Positions 8,739 through 17,028 of a stretch of DNA of 64,000 nt are shown piece by piece (position 1 is the first letter of the stretch; every line of letters begins with the position of its first letter). This stretch comes from VXNE01 sp965200505 (GTDB lineage Bacteria > Pseudomonadota > Gammaproteobacteria > Pseudomonadales > Azotimanducaceae). The stretch lies in assembly GCA_965200505.1 (NCBI GenBank), contig OZ241343.1, positions 1,922,001 through 1,986,000 on the forward strand, in the 5' to 3' direction. The notes beneath the pieces are model-generated. The model had not been told where the DNA came from, made no database searches, and saw nothing but the letters and a program-made list of their open reading frames with translations. Made by a program: the position numbers and the translations under genes.

Positions 8739-10022
8739 ATGTTCACGGAACTGCCGACGCCGCTCGGGGAGCGCGTCGAATTCGCATCTGCGGCTTGGCT
8801 TGAGGAAGTGGAGCGGTTTCTCTCGGAGCGGGCGTGCGATCTGCCGGAGGAGACTTTCGCGTTCTCCACGCGCCTCGACCATCCGCCGCCGCATCTGCAT
8901 CCGGGAACGTCGCCGTTCGGCTACACGGTGCGCCTGCGGCGGGGCGAGGTGGCGGTCTCGCCCACGCCGAGCGAAGCCGTGGATCGCTACCGTCGGGCGG
9001 ACTACAACGCCGCGCTGCCCTTCGCTTGGACGGTGATTGGGAATGACGACGCCGTGCGCGAGCGAGCGCAACGTGAGTACGGCCAGCTCGCCGGCGGCGG
9101 CTATCCGCCTCCACGCGGGCACCCGCCATCCGATCCCGCCCTGCGGCAAACGTTGGCGGCCCTGCATGACCACATGGCGCGCCGCACCATCAACAATCCA
9201 GATGTGGAACACCGCATCGAGCACTTTGGCCTCGAAGGCCACGTTGCGGAATTGGCCGAGCGCGGCTACACCATCTTGCCCAACGCATTCTCACCGGCGT
9301 TCGCGGACGAACTGCGCATCGAAACGCATCGGAACCACGCCGCCAACCCGCCGGACGCCGGTTTTCGCGCCACAATGCTGCTGCGGCGGGGCCGAATCTG
9401 GGAAGAGGCCGCGGTACACCCGTGGGTGCTGGCCTTGGCCGAACACCTGCTTGGGCGCGGTTGCTTGATGTACCAATCCGACACGATCGTGAAGGGCCCC
9501 GGCCTCGACACGCACCCGGGCCTGCATTCGGACTATGCCGCATCGATGGTCGCCGAACCGTTCCCGGAGTTCTGCCTGGAAGCGACCGCGGTGTGGGCCA
9601 TCGACGACTTCATTGGCGACGCCGGCCCCACCTGCGTCCTCCCCGGCAGCCACCGCAAGGGCCGCCAAGTGCCGCCGGGCACCACCCAGGAAGGCACCGC
9701 GACGCTGGAAATGCCGTCGGGCAGCATCGCGTTTTGGCATGGGGCGCTGTGGCATGGCTCCACGCCGCGCAAAGCGCCCGGCAAACGCACTTCGCTGCAC
9801 AACGCCTACTCGAGGAACTTCGTGCGCCCGGTGGAGCGCTACGAGAACATCGACGCGGACATTCTGAACCGCAACCCGGCCCTCTTCGCCACGCTTTGTG
9901 GCTTGGACGACGCCTTCGGCAAAAGCGGCGAAAGCGGCGCGGACTTCAACCGCTTGGGCTACGCGGCGCGAGCGGGGTATGGCCGCACCGCGCTGCCTCG
10001 GGAAGTGGCGCGGTTCGGTTGA
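8739..10022 (+). CDS. Phytanoyl-CoA dioxygenase (PhyH) family protein with N-terminal extension
   Basis: A 427-residue protein. Residues from about 155 to 400 form a PhyH-type Fe(II)/2-oxoglutarate dioxygenase: the HxD pair is H263-D265 in LHSDYAA and the distal histidine is H334 or H339 in AFWHGALWHG, with arginines following. The first 150 residues form a separate domain that I do not recognise; it is rich in PPP-HLHPG and ADYNAALPFAW segments. It is transcribed away from the AAA/transposase chimera (104 bases between starts) and converges on the alcohol dehydrogenase gene with 26 bases between stops. Family members hydroxylate lipid acyl chains or small metabolites; the substrate is not evident. 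Confidence 0.85.
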   Translation: MFTELPTPLGERVEFASAAWLEEVERFLSERACDLPEETFAFSTRLDHPPPHLHPGTSPFGYTVRLRRGEVAVSPTPSEAVDRYRRADYNAALPFAWTVIGNDDAVRERAQREYGQLAGGGYPPPRGHPPSDPALRQTLAALHDHMARRTINNPDVEHRIEHFGLEGHVAELAERGYTILPNAFSPAFADELRIETHRNHAANPPDAGFRATMLLRRGRIWEEAAVHPWVLALAEHLLGRGCLMYQSDTIVKGPGLDTHPGLHSDYAASMVAEPFPEFCLEATAVWAIDDFIGDAGPTCVLPGSHRKGRQVPPGTTQEGTATLEMPSGSIAFWHGALWHGSTPRKAPGKRTSLHNAYSRNFVRPVERYENIDADILNRNPALFATLCGLDDAFGKSGESGADFNRLGYAARAGYGRTALPREVARFG

Positions 10023-10048
10023 ATCGGCGCCTGTGGGCCACGGGCCCT

Positions 10049-11146
10049 TTAGGCGTCGAAATCCAAAATGGCCCGGCCGGCGATGCGGCCCTCCGCGAGG
10101 GCCGTCGTCGCTTCGTTGATGTCGTCAATGGCGTAGCGGGCGGTGACCATGGCGTCCAAGTCCAAGTCGCCGTTCGCCTGCCATGCCAAGAACGTGGGGA
10201 AGTCCTTATCCGGTGAGCAGGAACCGCCGATGCTGCCGCGGAACTGCTTCTCCTGCACCACCATCGCCAGCGCGTTCAGTTCCACCGGCTCGTGCGGGAT
10301 GCCTACCAGCACCGCCATGCCGCCTTGGCAGACGCCAAAGGCGCCGGGGCGACAGGCTGGCGCGAGTTGTTCCATGGTCGCCTTCAAGCCGATGCAATCG
10401 AAGGCGTAGTCCACGCCGGTCACGGGGCGCCCTTGGAAGTTGGCTTGCCCCGGACGGCCGGCGATGGCGTGGATTTGTTCGATGGGGTCGTCGCGCGCCG
10501 CGTTGACGCCATGCGTCGCGCCGAAGCCCTTGGAGAACGCCAGCTTCGCATCGTCCAAGTCCACGGCGATGATCGGCTCGGCGCCCCGCATCCGCGCCGC
10601 AACCACCGCCGAGAGGCCTACGCCGCCCACGCCAAACACGGCGACACTCTCACCCCGTTGCACGTTGGCGGTGTTGAGCACGGCGCCGGCGCCGGTCATC
10701 ACGGCGCAGCCGATGATCGAGCCGACTTTGCGCGGCACGTCGGGGCTCGCTTTGACGACGTATTGCTCGTCGGCGATGGTGCAGTCCGCCCAGGTGAAGA
10801 CGTTTTGCGAAGCCGCTCGGCCATCGGCCAAGTCGAGCGCAGCGGCGGTGGGTGCCGCGTCCGCGACCGCGGCACTGCGCGGCACCCAAGTGAGCAGCAC
10901 CGTGTCCCCTTCCCGCACATGGGTGACGGCGGCGCCGGCGGCGATCACCACGCCGGTGGACTCATGGCCCAACAACACCGGCGCCTGGCGTGGTCGGTGC
11001 ATCTGATGCAATTGCGAATGGCAGATGCCAGACGCGAACTGCCTGACGATGACTTGCGTGGGCCCCGGATCGGGCAATTGGACTTCGCGCACTTCAAGCG
11101 GCACGTCTCCGGGCGGCTGAACGACAACGCGGGCTGGCGTTGGCAA
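10049..11146 (-). CDS. Zinc-type alcohol dehydrogenase (MDR family) without structural zinc lobe
   Basis: A 365-residue medium-chain dehydrogenase. Catalytic-zinc ligands fit C42 (ASGICHS), H61 with E62 (LLGHESTG) and C147 (IIGCAVMTGAG). The NAD(P) fold is at VAVFGVGGVGLSAV. The four-cysteine structural-zinc lobe expected near residues 90-115 is replaced by an alanine-rich segment with none of the four cysteines. The order and length otherwise match class III-like alcohol dehydrogenases. The stop faces the PhyH stop, so the two genes are convergent and not one operon. Specificity is unknown. Confidence 0.87.
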   Translation of the reverse strand: MPTPARVVVQPPGDVPLEVREVQLPDPGPTQVIVRQFASGICHSQLHQMHRPRQAPVLLGHESTGVVIAAGAAVTHVREGDTVLLTWVPRSAAVADAAPTAAALDLADGRAASQNVFTWADCTIADEQYVVKASPDVPRKVGSIIGCAVMTGAGAVLNTANVQRGESVAVFGVGGVGLSAVVAARMRGAEPIIAVDLDDAKLAFSKGFGATHGVNAARDDPIEQIHAIAGRPGQANFQGRPVTGVDYAFDCIGLKATMEQLAPACRPGAFGVCQGGMAVLVGIPHEPVELNALAMVVQEKQFRGSIGGSCSPDKDFPTFLAWQANGDLDLDAMVTARYAIDDINEATTALAEGRIAGRAILDFDA

Positions 11147-11181
11147 GGCTCTCCCTCCTCAACGACGCGGTGGCGCCGCGG

Positions 11182-11949
11182 TCATTGTCGTCCGTAACGC
11201 CGTTGGCGCGAGCGAAAGTCCGCCACGGCGTGGCCTAAGCTGGCGGCGTCGAAATCTGGCCAGCAATCGTCCGTGAAGTAGAGCTCGGCGTAGGCGATGT
11301 CCCACAACAGGAAGTTGCTGATGCGCCGTTCGCCGCCGGTGCGGATGCACAAGTCCGGTGCCGGCAAGTCGGCCAAGTTGAGGTAGGAGGCGAAGGTGCT
11401 GTCGTCGATGCCACAGGGATCCAAGCGGCCGGCCGAAGCGTCTGCGGCCAAGCGCTGAGCGGCTTGGGCGATGTCCCAGCGGCCGCCGTAGTTCACCGCC
11501 ACCGTCAGAAACAGGCGTTGGTTCAGCCGCGTCATCTGTTCGGCGCGGTTCATCAGGCGCTGCAGGTCCGCGGCGAAGCGGCTCCGGTCGCCGATGATGT
11601 TGAGCTTCACGTCGTTGTCGCGCAGCTCGTCCAAGTCGTCTTGCAGGAAGCCGCGCATCAGCTTCATCAACAGCCCCACCTCGCGTTGCGGCCGCAGCCA
11701 GTTCTCGGTGCTGAAGGCGAACAGGGTGAGGTATTCGACGCCGGCATCCACGCACGCCTCCGCCACCCGTTTCACGTTGTTGGCGCCGGCGCGATGCCCG
11801 GCCGCGGCCGGTCGGTTGTGGCGGGCGGCCCAACGCCGGTTGCCATCCATGATGATGGCGACATGGCGCGGGCCGGGGGTGTTTTCCTGCAGAGGCGGCG
11901 CTGGCGCGACCTCGACGGCCTCGGCCGGCGCCAGTAGCGGTTCAGACAT
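11182..11949 (-). CDS. uppS: Isoprenyl transferase (undecaprenyl diphosphate synthase)
   Basis: A 255-residue cis-prenyltransferase that makes undecaprenyl diphosphate, the lipid carrier for peptidoglycan and other surface polymers. The catalytic motif is IIMDGNRRWA near residue 30, followed by FAFSTENW and the C-terminal RTGGERRISNFLLW signature. The ATG at 11949 was chosen; it gives a 25-residue tail before the catalytic motif, and a longer frame to 12117 would overlap acs and is not conserved. The common neighbours (frr, cdsA, dxr) are absent; here it lies downstream of acs. Confidence 0.95.
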   Translation of the reverse strand: MSEPLLAPAEAVEVAPAPPLQENTPGPRHVAIIMDGNRRWAARHNRPAAAGHRAGANNVKRVAEACVDAGVEYLTLFAFSTENWLRPQREVGLLMKLMRGFLQDDLDELRDNDVKLNIIGDRSRFAADLQRLMNRAEQMTRLNQRLFLTVAVNYGGRWDIAQAAQRLAADASAGRLDPCGIDDSTFASYLNLADLPAPDLCIRTGGERRISNFLLWDIAYAELYFTDDCWPDFDAASLGHAVADFRSRQRRYGRQ

Positions 11950-12064
11950 CCAATGCCTAGGCGTTGCTTTGAACGGCGCGAGTGTAGCCGCCGCGCAAGC
12001 CGCGAACCGTGCAAAATCCCTGCAAACGCCCCTTTTGACCGCCCCGTCTGGACGGGGGAAGCGG

Positions 12065-14002
12065 TCAGGCCTGGTGCCGCCCCGCCACCAGCGCCTCCAC
12101 CACGGAAGGATCGGCAAGGGTTGTGGTGTCGCCGAGCGCGTCCACCTCGCCGGCCGCGATCTTGCGCAGAATCCGGCGCATGATCTTGCCGGAGCGCGTC
12201 TTCGGCAGGTCTGGCGCGAACTGAATCACATCGGGGCGGGCGAACGGGCCGATGTTCGAGCGCACGATTTGCTCCAGTTCCCCGGTGAGCGGCGCCAAAT
12301 CCTCGTTGTGGCCGGCCATCAAGGTGACGTAAGCATAGATGCCTTCCCCCTTGATCGCGTGCGGGAAACCAACCACCGCGGCTTCGGCCACCGCGCCATG
12401 TTCCACCAACGCGCTCTCCACCTCCGCGGTGCCGAGGCGGTGGCCGGACACGTTCATCACGTCGTCGGTGCGGCCGGTGATCCAGTAGTAGCCGTCCGCG
12501 TCGCGCCGCGCCGCGTCGCCGGTGAGGTAGAAACCGGGGAAGGCGGCGTAGTAGGTGTCGATCACCCGCTGATGGTCGCCGTACACTGTGCGAATCTGGC
12601 CGGGCCACGAAGCGGCGATGGCGAGCGACCCTTGGGCTTCGGTGGCTTCAAGCACCCGGCCTTGCGCATCCAGCAGCACCGGCCGCACGCCGAAGAAGGG
12701 CAGGGTGGCGGAGCCGGGCTTGAGATCAGTCGCACCCGGCAGGGGCGCGATCATGATGCCGCCGGTCTCCGTCTGCCACCAGGTGTCCACGATGGGCAGG
12801 CGGCCGCCGCCCACCACCCGGTGATACCACTCCCATGCCTCCGGGTTGATGGGTTCGCCCACCGTGCCCAGCAGTTTGAGGCTCTGCCGGGAGGTGGCGG
12901 CCACAAAGTCGTCGCCTTGCGCCATGAGCTGGCGGATGGCGGTGGGGGCGGTGTAGAAGATGTTGACGCCGTGCTTGTCCACGATCCGCCACGCCCGTGA
13001 CGCATCCGGCCAGGTGGGGACGCCCTCGAACATCAACGTCGTGGCGCCATTGGCCAGCGGGCCGTAAACGATGTAGGAGTGGCCGGTGATCCACCCCACG
13101 TCCGCTGTACACCAGTGGATGTCGCCGGGGTGGTAGTCGAAGATCAGCTCATGGGTCATGGCGGCATGCAGCAGGTAGCCGCCAGTGCCATGTTGCACGC
13201 CCTTGGGCCGGCCGGTGCTGCCGGACGTGTAGAGGATGAAGAGGGGCTCCTCCGCGTCCATGGGTTCCGGCTCGCAGGTGGCCGGTTGGCCGTCCGTCAC
13301 TTCGTGGTACCAGACGTCCCGGCCGGCCTGCCACGTCACGTCCGCCCCGGTGCGTCGCACCACCACGACGGTATGCACGTCGGGGCACTCGGCCAATGCC
13401 GAGTCCGCGTTGTGCTTCAGCGGCACGATGCGGCCGCCGCGCACGCCTTCGTCGGCGGTGATGAGTGTGCGGCAGTCTGAATCTTGGATGCGGTCCTTGA
13501 GTGACTGCGGCGAAAAGCCACCGAACACCACGGAGTGGATGGCGCCGATGCGGGCACAGGCGAGCATGGCGTAGGCCGCCTCGGGAATCATGGGCATGTA
13601 GATGCAAACGCGGTCTCCCTTAACGACGCCCCGCGCCTTCAGGGCGTTGGCGAGGCGGCACACCGCATCGTGGAGCGCCTGATAGCTGATGGCCTCCGAA
13701 ACCTGTGGGTCATCCCCTTCCCACAGGATGGCGGTTTGGTCGGCGCGCTGGGGCAGGTGCCGGTCGATGCAGTTGTAGGCAGCGTTCAGCTTGCCGCCGA
13801 TGAACCAAGCCGCGCGGCCGGTGGGGAAGTCCCACTCCGAAACAGCCTCCCACGGCGCGCTCCAATCCAACCGCCGCCGCGCCTCGTCGGCCCAAAAGCC
13901 CTCTGGATCGTCGATGGAACGCCGATACATGGCGTCATAGGCGGCGCGGTCGATGTGCGCCCTGCGCTGGAAGCCCTCTAGCACCGGATAGACGTTCGCC
14001 AT
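12065..14002 (-). CDS. acs: Acetate--CoA ligase (acetyl-CoA synthetase)
   Basis: AMP-forming acetyl-CoA synthetase of 645 residues (family about 650), converting acetate, ATP and CoA to acetyl-CoA. Visible are the P-loop-like motif YTSGSTGRPKGV, the acyl-binding region VDTWWQTETGG, and the C-terminal PKTRSGKIMRR holding the regulatory lysine that is acetylated in homologues. The ATG at 14002 starts directly before the family N-terminus; an upstream ATG at 14014 adds four residues. It sits 42 bases downstream of pgi in the same direction, the order I recall from Pseudomonas (pgi-acsB). Confidence 0.96.
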   Translation of the reverse strand: MANVYPVLEGFQRRAHIDRAAYDAMYRRSIDDPEGFWADEARRRLDWSAPWEAVSEWDFPTGRAAWFIGGKLNAAYNCIDRHLPQRADQTAILWEGDDPQVSEAISYQALHDAVCRLANALKARGVVKGDRVCIYMPMIPEAAYAMLACARIGAIHSVVFGGFSPQSLKDRIQDSDCRTLITADEGVRGGRIVPLKHNADSALAECPDVHTVVVVRRTGADVTWQAGRDVWYHEVTDGQPATCEPEPMDAEEPLFILYTSGSTGRPKGVQHGTGGYLLHAAMTHELIFDYHPGDIHWCTADVGWITGHSYIVYGPLANGATTLMFEGVPTWPDASRAWRIVDKHGVNIFYTAPTAIRQLMAQGDDFVAATSRQSLKLLGTVGEPINPEAWEWYHRVVGGGRLPIVDTWWQTETGGIMIAPLPGATDLKPGSATLPFFGVRPVLLDAQGRVLEATEAQGSLAIAASWPGQIRTVYGDHQRVIDTYYAAFPGFYLTGDAARRDADGYYWITGRTDDVMNVSGHRLGTAEVESALVEHGAVAEAAVVGFPHAIKGEGIYAYVTLMAGHNEDLAPLTGELEQIVRSNIGPFARPDVIQFAPDLPKTRSGKIMRRILRKIAAGEVDALGDTTTLADPSVVEALVAGRHQA

Positions 14003-14044
14003 CTGCCCTCTCACACGCCTGCTTGCCTCGAACCCATCATGCGG

Positions 14045-15637
14045 CTAGTCGCGGTTTCGTCGCAAGGCGTTGGCGAGGCCGGTGGCGCTGGCGTCGAGCC
14101 CGCCCGTCGCGCCATCCCCCAGCGCGGCGAAGGCGGTGTCCGCGAGGGTCTTGCCCAGCGCCACGCCCCATTGGTCAAAGGGGTTGATGCCCCATAGCAC
14201 ACCTTGGCAGAACGCCTTGTGCTCGTAGAGCGCCAGCAAGGCGCCGAGGTGTCGCGGCGTCAGCGCGTCGAGCAGGATGGTGGTGCTGGCGCCGTTGCCA
14301 CGCACTGCGCGATGCGCGGCGAGGGGGTCGCCGGCCAAGTCCGTCGCCGGCCGCCCTTGGGCCAGCGCTTGGCCTTGGGCCAGGCAGTTGGCCAGCAGCC
14401 AACGATGGCTCTCCTTCGAGTCGTGCCCCGCCGCGGCGACGGCAACGAAATCCACGCTGCAGGCGTGGGTGCCCTGCAGCAACCACTGGTGGAAGGCGTG
14501 TTGCCCATTGGTCTCCTCGCCGCCCCACACCACCGGCGCCGTGTGGCCAACACACGGCTGGCCATCATCGCGCACGGATTTGCCGTTGCTCTCCATTTCC
14601 AGTTGCTGCAAGTAGGCCGGCAGGGCCGCGAGGCGCTGATCGTAGGGCAGCACGGCATGGGCGGCGGCACCCAGGAAGTTGGCGTTCCACACGCCGAACA
14701 GCGCCAGCAAGGCTGGAACGTTCTCTTGCAGCGGCGCGGTGCGGAAGTGGCGGTCCATGGCGTGGGCGCCGGCGAGCAGTGCCTTGAAGCCGTCCGCGCC
14801 CAAGGCGAGGGCCACCGGCAGGCCGGCCGCGGACCACAGCGAGTACCGCCCGCCCAGCCAATCCCACATGGGCAGACATTCGCCGGCGCCGAGGCCGGAG
14901 CGTTCGGCGGCGGCCGCATCGGCCGTCACCGCCACGAAGTGCTGGGCGACGCCGGCCGCGTCTCCCGTGCGTTCCAGGAACCAGCGCCGCGCGGCGTACC
15001 CGTTGAGCAGGGTTTCGCGGGTCCTGAAGGACTTGGAGACCACGACGAAGAGCGTCTCCTCCGGATCCAATCCCGCCAAGGCGCGCAACGCGGCGCGGCC
15101 ATCGAGATTGGCGAGGAAGCGGATGTCGAAGCGCCCGCCACCGGCCGGCGCCAGCGCCTCCGTCGCAAGCCGCGGCCCCAGCTCCGAGCCGCCGATGCCG
15201 ATGTGGACGACGTGGCGGAACGGCTTGCCGGTGCTGCCGCGCCGCTCGCCGGTTCGCAAGGACTCGACTAGGCCGAACAGCCGCGACTGAGCGGCTTCAG
15301 TCTCCTCCGCCACCGCCGGCGGCCGCTCGGCGACGGGCGCCCGCAAGGCGGTGTGCAGCGCCGGCCGTCGCTCGGTCGAGTTCACGATGTCGCCGCGAAA
15401 CAAGGCTTCCATCGCCGCGGGCAACCGGCGTTCCTCGGCCAGCGCCGTCAACGCCGCGATGGTCTCTTGGGTGGCGCGCTGGCGCGAAAAGTCGATCAAG
15501 AGGCCGCCCACGGCGAAACTCATGGCCTCGAAACGCCCGGCGCCGGCGGCGATGTCCCGCAGGTGATCGTGGGCGCCGCGCGACGCGAGCGCGGCCAAAC
15601 GGCCCCAAGCGCGGGACGGCTTCGCGCCGGTGCTCAT
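14045..15637 (-). CDS. pgi: Glucose-6-phosphate isomerase
   Basis: Interconverts glucose-6-phosphate and fructose-6-phosphate. The product is 530 residues (E. coli 549). Family signatures are seen: VNSTERRPALHTALRAP early, the phosphosugar signature WLGGRYSLWSA in the middle, and GINPFDQWGVALGK near the end with the catalytic lysine. In the last motif a residue that is usually Glu/Gln/Ser/Thr is Ala (GVALGK against GVELGK in E. coli). The ATG at 15637 was chosen by the family N-terminus; the open frame continues to 15973 into pcnB and is not real. It lies 61 bases downstream of pcnB. Confidence 0.95.
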   Translation of the reverse strand: MSTGAKPSRAWGRLAALASRGAHDHLRDIAAGAGRFEAMSFAVGGLLIDFSRQRATQETIAALTALAEERRLPAAMEALFRGDIVNSTERRPALHTALRAPVAERPPAVAEETEAAQSRLFGLVESLRTGERRGSTGKPFRHVVHIGIGGSELGPRLATEALAPAGGGRFDIRFLANLDGRAALRALAGLDPEETLFVVVSKSFRTRETLLNGYAARRWFLERTGDAAGVAQHFVAVTADAAAAERSGLGAGECLPMWDWLGGRYSLWSAAGLPVALALGADGFKALLAGAHAMDRHFRTAPLQENVPALLALFGVWNANFLGAAAHAVLPYDQRLAALPAYLQQLEMESNGKSVRDDGQPCVGHTAPVVWGGEETNGQHAFHQWLLQGTHACSVDFVAVAAAGHDSKESHRWLLANCLAQGQALAQGRPATDLAGDPLAAHRAVRGNGASTTILLDALTPRHLGALLALYEHKAFCQGVLWGINPFDQWGVALGKTLADTAFAALGDGATGGLDASATGLANALRRNRD

Positions 15638-15698
15638 GGAACGCGCCGGCAGTGGATGGGACACCCCCGGCCGCGCCAAAGCCGCCGGGCGGCGCGGC

Positions 15699-16958
15699 TC
15701 ACGGGGTGCTCTCGGCCAGCGCGTGGTCCCGCCGCGGCCGCCGGCGCCGGCCGCGCCGCCGAGTGCCGGGCCGCGCCTCCGGCGCCGGTCGGCGCTCCAC
15801 CGGATGCTCAGCCTGCAATTCTGTCCACCAGCGCGTGAGCTCGGCATCCGCTTCGCCGATTTGGGAGCGCAGCGCCAAGAAATCGTACGCGGCCCGGAAA
15901 CGCGGGTGTTCCAACAAGCGTTTCGGATGGCGCCGCGGCCGCCGCTCCAAGCTCGCCTGCAGACGCCACACATCCAGCACGAAGTGCGACAGCCGGCGCG
16001 GGAAGGCGATGGTCAGCCGTTGCTCGTCCAGCACCGCATGGGCCGCCTTCAAGCGCTCGTCCGGGGCGTTGGCCGCGGTCGCCGTCAGGGCGACGCGGCG
16101 CTCCAGTTCCGGCCAGCACATCGCCGCCAGCAGGAACGCCGGCGTCACCGGCAGGTCCGCGGCCACCCGCTCGTCGGTGTTGGCGAGGGCGGCCCGCGCC
16201 AGGGCATCTTCGTCGTTGGTCAAGGGAAACAGGATTTCCGGCACGTCGTAGCGCGTGAGGAGCGACCACGCGGCGGCAGCATGGCCCTGCATGAAGAGCT
16301 TGTTGAACTCGTCGAAGAGCCGCGCCGGGGGGATGGCGGTCAACAATTCCGCCATGGGGCCAATGGCGGCCTCGGTGTCCGCGGCGAGGGTCAGCTCCAG
16401 CTTGGCGGCGAAGCGCACTGCCCGCAGGATGCGCACCGGATCTTCGCGGAACCGCGCCAAGGGCTCGCCGATGCAACGCAACTCGCGCCGCTCGATGTCC
16501 GCCAGGCCGCCGGTGTAGTCCAGCAGCACATCCTCCACTGGATCGTAGTAGAGCGCGTTGACGGTGAAGTCGCGCCGGAAAGCGTCCTCCGCCAAGGTGC
16601 CGTACACGTTATCGCGCAGAATCACGCCATCGGCAGACATGTCGTCTTCCACGTTGCCGCGCCGAAACGTCGAAACCTCGATCAGTTCCCGCCGGAAGCG
16701 CACATGGGCGATGCGGAACCGGCGCCCGACGAGGCGTGTGCGGGGCAACGTGCGCCGCACTTCATCCGGGGTCGCGGCGGTGGCGACGTCGAAATCCTTC
16801 GGCGCCCGGCCCAGCAGCAGGTCGCGCACGCAGCCACCCACCAACCAAGCGTCGTGGCCGGCGTCGCGCAGCGTCTGAACCACATGGATGGCGTTGGCCT
16901 GCACCGCATCCCTGTCGAGTTGCGGCTGTTCTACCCGGACCGGCTGGGGTTCGCTCAA
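15699..16958 (-). CDS. pcnB: Poly(A) polymerase I
   Basis: Adds 3' poly(A) tails that promote RNA decay; related to tRNA nucleotidyltransferases. The product has 419 residues. The nucleotidyltransferase head is clear: LVGGCVRDLLLGRAPKDFDVAT, with the metal-binding aspartates, at about residues 39-60, then RRDFTVNALYYDP and the RILRAVRFAAKLELT segment. The C-terminus is basic and rich in arginine (RRRGRRRRPRR), as usual for bacterial PAP. It lies next to the CbrB-like regulator and pgi; folK and panBCD, which I recall between pcnB and pgi in Pseudomonas, are missing. Confidence 0.95.
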   Translation of the reverse strand: MSEPQPVRVEQPQLDRDAVQANAIHVVQTLRDAGHDAWLVGGCVRDLLLGRAPKDFDVATAATPDEVRRTLPRTRLVGRRFRIAHVRFRRELIEVSTFRRGNVEDDMSADGVILRDNVYGTLAEDAFRRDFTVNALYYDPVEDVLLDYTGGLADIERRELRCIGEPLARFREDPVRILRAVRFAAKLELTLAADTEAAIGPMAELLTAIPPARLFDEFNKLFMQGHAAAAWSLLTRYDVPEILFPLTNDEDALARAALANTDERVAADLPVTPAFLLAAMCWPELERRVALTATAANAPDERLKAAHAVLDEQRLTIAFPRRLSHFVLDVWRLQASLERRPRRHPKRLLEHPRFRAAYDFLALRSQIGEADAELTRWWTELQAEHPVERRPAPEARPGTRRRGRRRRPRRDHALAESTP

Positions 16959-17028
16959 AGGTGGTGGTGATGGCGAGGGCGAGGCACAGAATGTTAGGGG
17001 CTACCCAAGCAAAGGGGAAGCCACACCG

